From: Kaistella yonginensis
GTDB taxonomy: Bacteria; Bacteroidota; Bacteroidia; Flavobacteriales; Weeksellaceae
Assembly (NCBI RefSeq): GCF_030409525.1
Contig: NZ_JAUFQB010000021.1
Span: forward strand, 1 to 64,000
Direction of reading: 5' to 3'
DNA length: 64,000 nucleotides
The notes below the pieces were generated by a model. That model did no database searches and had not been told where the DNA came from. It saw only the letters and a program-made list of their open reading frames with translations. The position numbers were made by a program, and so were the translations under genes. Positions 61,620 to 64,000 of this stretch are shown here, piece after piece (within the stretch, counting starts at the first letter, position 1; each line of letters begins with the position of its first letter).

Positions 61620-63125
61620 TTAATAATCTAGATTGAGTTTTTCTTTGGTATAATTTCTAATACGCTTCGTAAGTTCGGGATTTTCGGCTAATGACTGCCC
61701 ATAAGTTGGGATGATTTCCTGTAATTTATCTTTCCAGTCCTTTGCAACTTTGTCTGGGAAACATTTTTCTAAGACTTGTAGCATGGCGAAAGCACCTGTA
61801 GAAGCCCCAGGCGAAGCACCTAGCAAAGATGCAATGGTTCCGTTTTCGTTCACCACGACTTCCGTTCCGAATTCTAACTTTCCGCCTTCTTGTTCATTTT
61901 TTTTGATGATCTGAACCCTTTGTCCTGCAATTTTCAATTCCCAATCTTCTTCTTTGGCATCTTTCACAAACTCCCGTAAATGCTGTATTCTTTGGTCTTT
62001 GGTCATCGCAACTTGGCGCACTAAATATTGTGTTAAAGGCAAATTATGCCACCAGGCTCCAAACAAAGATCGGATGTTTTTCAAATTAATACTTTCTGGC
62101 AAATCCAGGTAACTGCCCTCTTTAAGAAATTTGGTTGAAAAGCCGGCAAACGGCCCAAAAAGTAGCGCCTTTTTCCCATCGATGATTCTTAAATCCAAAT
62201 GTGGAACACTCATTGGCGGTGCATCTACGGTTGCCAGGGTGTACACTTTAGCTTGGTGTTTTGCAATCAGGTCGGGATTATGAGTAACCAACCATTGACC
62301 AGAAACTGGGAATCCACCATAGCCTTCACTTTCGGGAATATCGGAGCTGTCGAGCAATGGCAGCGCATAACCACCTGCCCCAATGAACACAAAATCAGCA
62401 GTTAAATGATGCTTATGACCGTGCAAACGATTTTTTACTTCAACTTCCCAAGTGCCATCTGCATTGGGGTCAATATCTTTCACATCATGGTATAAATAAA
62501 CATCAACATTGGAATCTTCTGCTAAAAAGCGACCCATTTTACGGGTTAGCGTGCCGAAATTCACATCGGTTCCCAAATCCATTTTAGTAGCGGCCAGAAT
62601 TTCAGTTTCTTTCCTTTTACTCATGATTAAAGGAATCCATTCCCGAAGTTGATCGTGGTCTGTGGTAAACTCCATTTCTTTAAACAAATGAGATTGGGTC
62701 ATTTTCTCATGGCGTTTTCGCAGAAACTCTACGTCGTCTTTACCAAAAACCAAACTCATATGTGGACAAGAATTGATAAACTCTGTGGGTTTATCGATAT
62801 AATTTTTAGAGATTAAATAAGACCAAAACTGCTTAGAAATCTCAAACTGTTCTGCAATTTGCTCCGCTTTAGAAATATCGATGGTCCCATCTTCTTTTTC
62901 TGGGGTGTAATTAAGTTCGCAGAAAGCAGAATGACCAGTTCCTGCATTATTCCAAGCGGCGGAACTCTCCCGGGCAAAGCGACCGAGTCTTTCAAAAATA
63001 ACGATATTGAGCGTAGGATCTAATTCGTGTAAAAGCGTTCCCAAGGTGGCACTCATAATTCCGCCACCGATAAGAACCACATCATAATGGGATTTTAGGG
63101 GCTTATGATTCGCAGTTAATGGCAT
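61620..63125 (-). CDS. mqo: malate:quinone oxidoreductase
   Basis: A 501-residue FAD enzyme at the membrane that oxidises malate to oxaloacetate and reduces quinone, as a TCA-cycle step. ATG 63125 is the start; a TTG 11 codons upstream is rejected. FAD motif: DVVLIGGGIMSATLGTLLHE near residue 15-34. Family blocks: ERLGRFARESSAAWNNAGTG, CELNYTPEKEDGTIDI, FIGAGGYALPLLDSSDIPES and GASPGASTGAFAMLQVLEKC. Length is normal for Mqo. Confidence 0.96.
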   Translation of the reverse strand: MPLTANHKPLKSHYDVVLIGGGIMSATLGTLLHELDPTLNIVIFERLGRFARESSAAWNNAGTGHSAFCELNYTPEKEDGTIDISKAEQIAEQFEISKQFWSYLISKNYIDKPTEFINSCPHMSLVFGKDDVEFLRKRHEKMTQSHLFKEMEFTTDHDQLREWIPLIMSKRKETEILAATKMDLGTDVNFGTLTRKMGRFLAEDSNVDVYLYHDVKDIDPNADGTWEVEVKNRLHGHKHHLTADFVFIGAGGYALPLLDSSDIPESEGYGGFPVSGQWLVTHNPDLIAKHQAKVYTLATVDAPPMSVPHLDLRIIDGKKALLFGPFAGFSTKFLKEGSYLDLPESINLKNIRSLFGAWWHNLPLTQYLVRQVAMTKDQRIQHLREFVKDAKEEDWELKIAGQRVQIIKKNEQEGGKLEFGTEVVVNENGTIASLLGASPGASTGAFAMLQVLEKCFPDKVAKDWKDKLQEIIPTYGQSLAENPELTKRIRNYTKEKLNLDY

Positions 63126-63278
63126 ATTATATAATTTTAGTACAACGAATTTCGGCAAAAATTTTCTTTGAAGGCGAATAAGAGAGGTTAAAATTCAGTG
63201 CAATAAAGATTATAATTTTTCTTTAGATTGATTCTTGGTCTTATTTCGGCTGGAAAACTTTAAATCAAAGAATTGAAA

Positions 63279-63947
63279 TTAACCTGCTCCAAGAGGAATA
63301 ACATAAAAGTACACCGAAATAAAATGACAGAAAGTTCCTAATAAAACGAAGAAATGAAAAATTGCATGGTTGAATTTCAAGCGATCAATACTGTACAAAA
63401 TTGCGCCAACCGTATAAGCGATGCCGCCAGAGATTAACCACACCAATCCATTAAAATCCAAGTTGGTCATCAGGTTTTTGAAACTGAAAATTATCAGCCA
63501 ACCCATAGCCACATAAAGGATGGTAGACAAAACATTAAATCTACCCGTAAAGAAAATTTTGAAAATTACGCCTACTAAAGCGATCGACCAAACGATGGAG
63601 AAAATCGCAAAACCTTCAGTCCCATGTAAAGAAACCAGTACAAAAGGCGTGTAACTGCCTGCTATTAAAATATAAATTGCGGCATGATCGAAAATATTCA
63701 GGCGGTATCTTAATTTTTCACTTTTAGAATGATGGTATAAAGTAGACGCTAAATACAGAACAATCATGCTCAATCCAAAGATTGGGAAACTGATAATTGC
63801 CCAAATACTCGCCAGTTCGATGGCTCTAAAAACCAATAAAACCATAGCGATTACACTTAATATCAAACCTGCAAAATGAGACCATACATTCAGTTTCTCT
63901 TCTAAATTAGAATAGGTATGAATGGTATATTGGGTCTCTGGTTTCAT
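63279..63947 (-). CDS. hemolysin III/PAQR-family membrane protein
   Basis: A 222-residue seven-helix protein of the hemolysin III (TrhA/PAQR) family: EKLNVWSHFAGLILSVIAMV at the start, LASTLYHHSKSEKLRYRLNI and FDHAAIYILIAGSYTPFVLV in the middle, then GGIAYTVGAILYSI and HAIFHFFVLLGTFCHFISVY at the end. Conserved His/Asp/Ser residues for metal binding (SxxxH, HxxxH) are visible. In E. coli the family sets membrane-lipid homeostasis; haemolysis is a historical name. Confidence 0.9.
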   Translation of the reverse strand: MKPETQYTIHTYSNLEEKLNVWSHFAGLILSVIAMVLLVFRAIELASIWAIISFPIFGLSMIVLYLASTLYHHSKSEKLRYRLNIFDHAAIYILIAGSYTPFVLVSLHGTEGFAIFSIVWSIALVGVIFKIFFTGRFNVLSTILYVAMGWLIIFSFKNLMTNLDFNGLVWLISGGIAYTVGAILYSIDRLKFNHAIFHFFVLLGTFCHFISVYFYVIPLGAG

Positions 63948-64000
63948 TAATTTAATACTAAAGTCAGTTTTTTAAATTCGATTTCAGCATTTTTCTCTTT

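Overview
The window looks like a core-genome stretch from a flavobacterium of the Weeksellaceae type (Chryseobacterium/Kaistella-like). The DNA is AT-rich, and the promoters follow the Bacteroidota pattern TTG-N17-23-TAnnTTTG. Two secreted proteins carry type IX secretion (T9SS) sorting domains, one type A and one type B. SecD and SecF are fused, and outer-membrane TonB-type barrels and lipoproteins are common. The assignment rests on these features and on recognised protein families, not on a database search. There is no rRNA, CRISPR array, prophage or intact insertion sequence. One tRNA gene is present, tRNA-Arg(TCG).

Layout. 0-5 kb: a Tet-type MFS exporter, a gene-free stretch with a transposase-like remnant, and secDF. 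5-16 kb: a TPR protein, an SDR, an arsR-arsM pair, a DedA protein, prfB, a T9SS cargo protein, an SPFH protein, dgt and a calcium-motif lipoprotein. 16-24 kb: gcvP, an unannotated 50-residue Cys/Lys-rich protein, a DnaJ-like protein, several small SRPBCC/DoxX/VOC proteins and tpx. 24-29 kb: a TonB receptor-thioredoxin operon with a metal-regulator-like operator, a Qnr-like pentapeptide protein, a gene broken by an in-frame stop, and rlmF. 29-37 kb: an OFA-type MFS transporter, a 5'-nucleotidase lipoprotein, hemN, an esterase/BNR pair and a transaldolase. 37-41 kb: an outer-membrane protein, a small H1-like protein, a nitroreductase-ohrR-ohr operon and the tRNA. 41-50 kb: a TonB-like barrel, a large TPR protein and a T9SS type B protein in one direction, with four 75-bp tandem repeats between the first two. 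50-64 kb: an amino-acid permease, glucan phosphorylase, a DinB-like protein, a cysteine dioxygenase-like protein, mtaB, a GH63-type glucosidase, an SDR, a DUF1684 lipoprotein, mqo and a hemolysin-III protein.

How genes work together. Stress and detoxification are prominent: organic peroxides (ohrR/ohr, tpx), arsenic (arsR/arsM) and drug efflux. A glucan theme (phosphorylase, GH63-type enzyme, glucose-dehydrogenase-like SDR) is spread over 51.9-60.4 kb. Envelope biogenesis is represented by secDF, T9SS cargo and TonB barrels.

The most interesting signals are not classical genes. (1) A DtxR-box-like palindrome fills the promoter spacer of the TonB receptor operon. (2) An OhrR-box-like palindrome sits in the promoter spacer of nitroreductase-ohrR-ohr. 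(3) A dispersed hairpin repeat lies just 3' of three genes and shows base-pair covariation. (4) A MITE-like family has three copies. (5) A 75-bp tandem repeat carries two palindromes and a recurring 17-codon frame. (6) Several genes have -7 boxes so close to the ATG that their mRNAs should be nearly leaderless. Several starts were moved inward to an ATG from a longer TTG/GTG-initiated reading frame; each case is stated in its entry.
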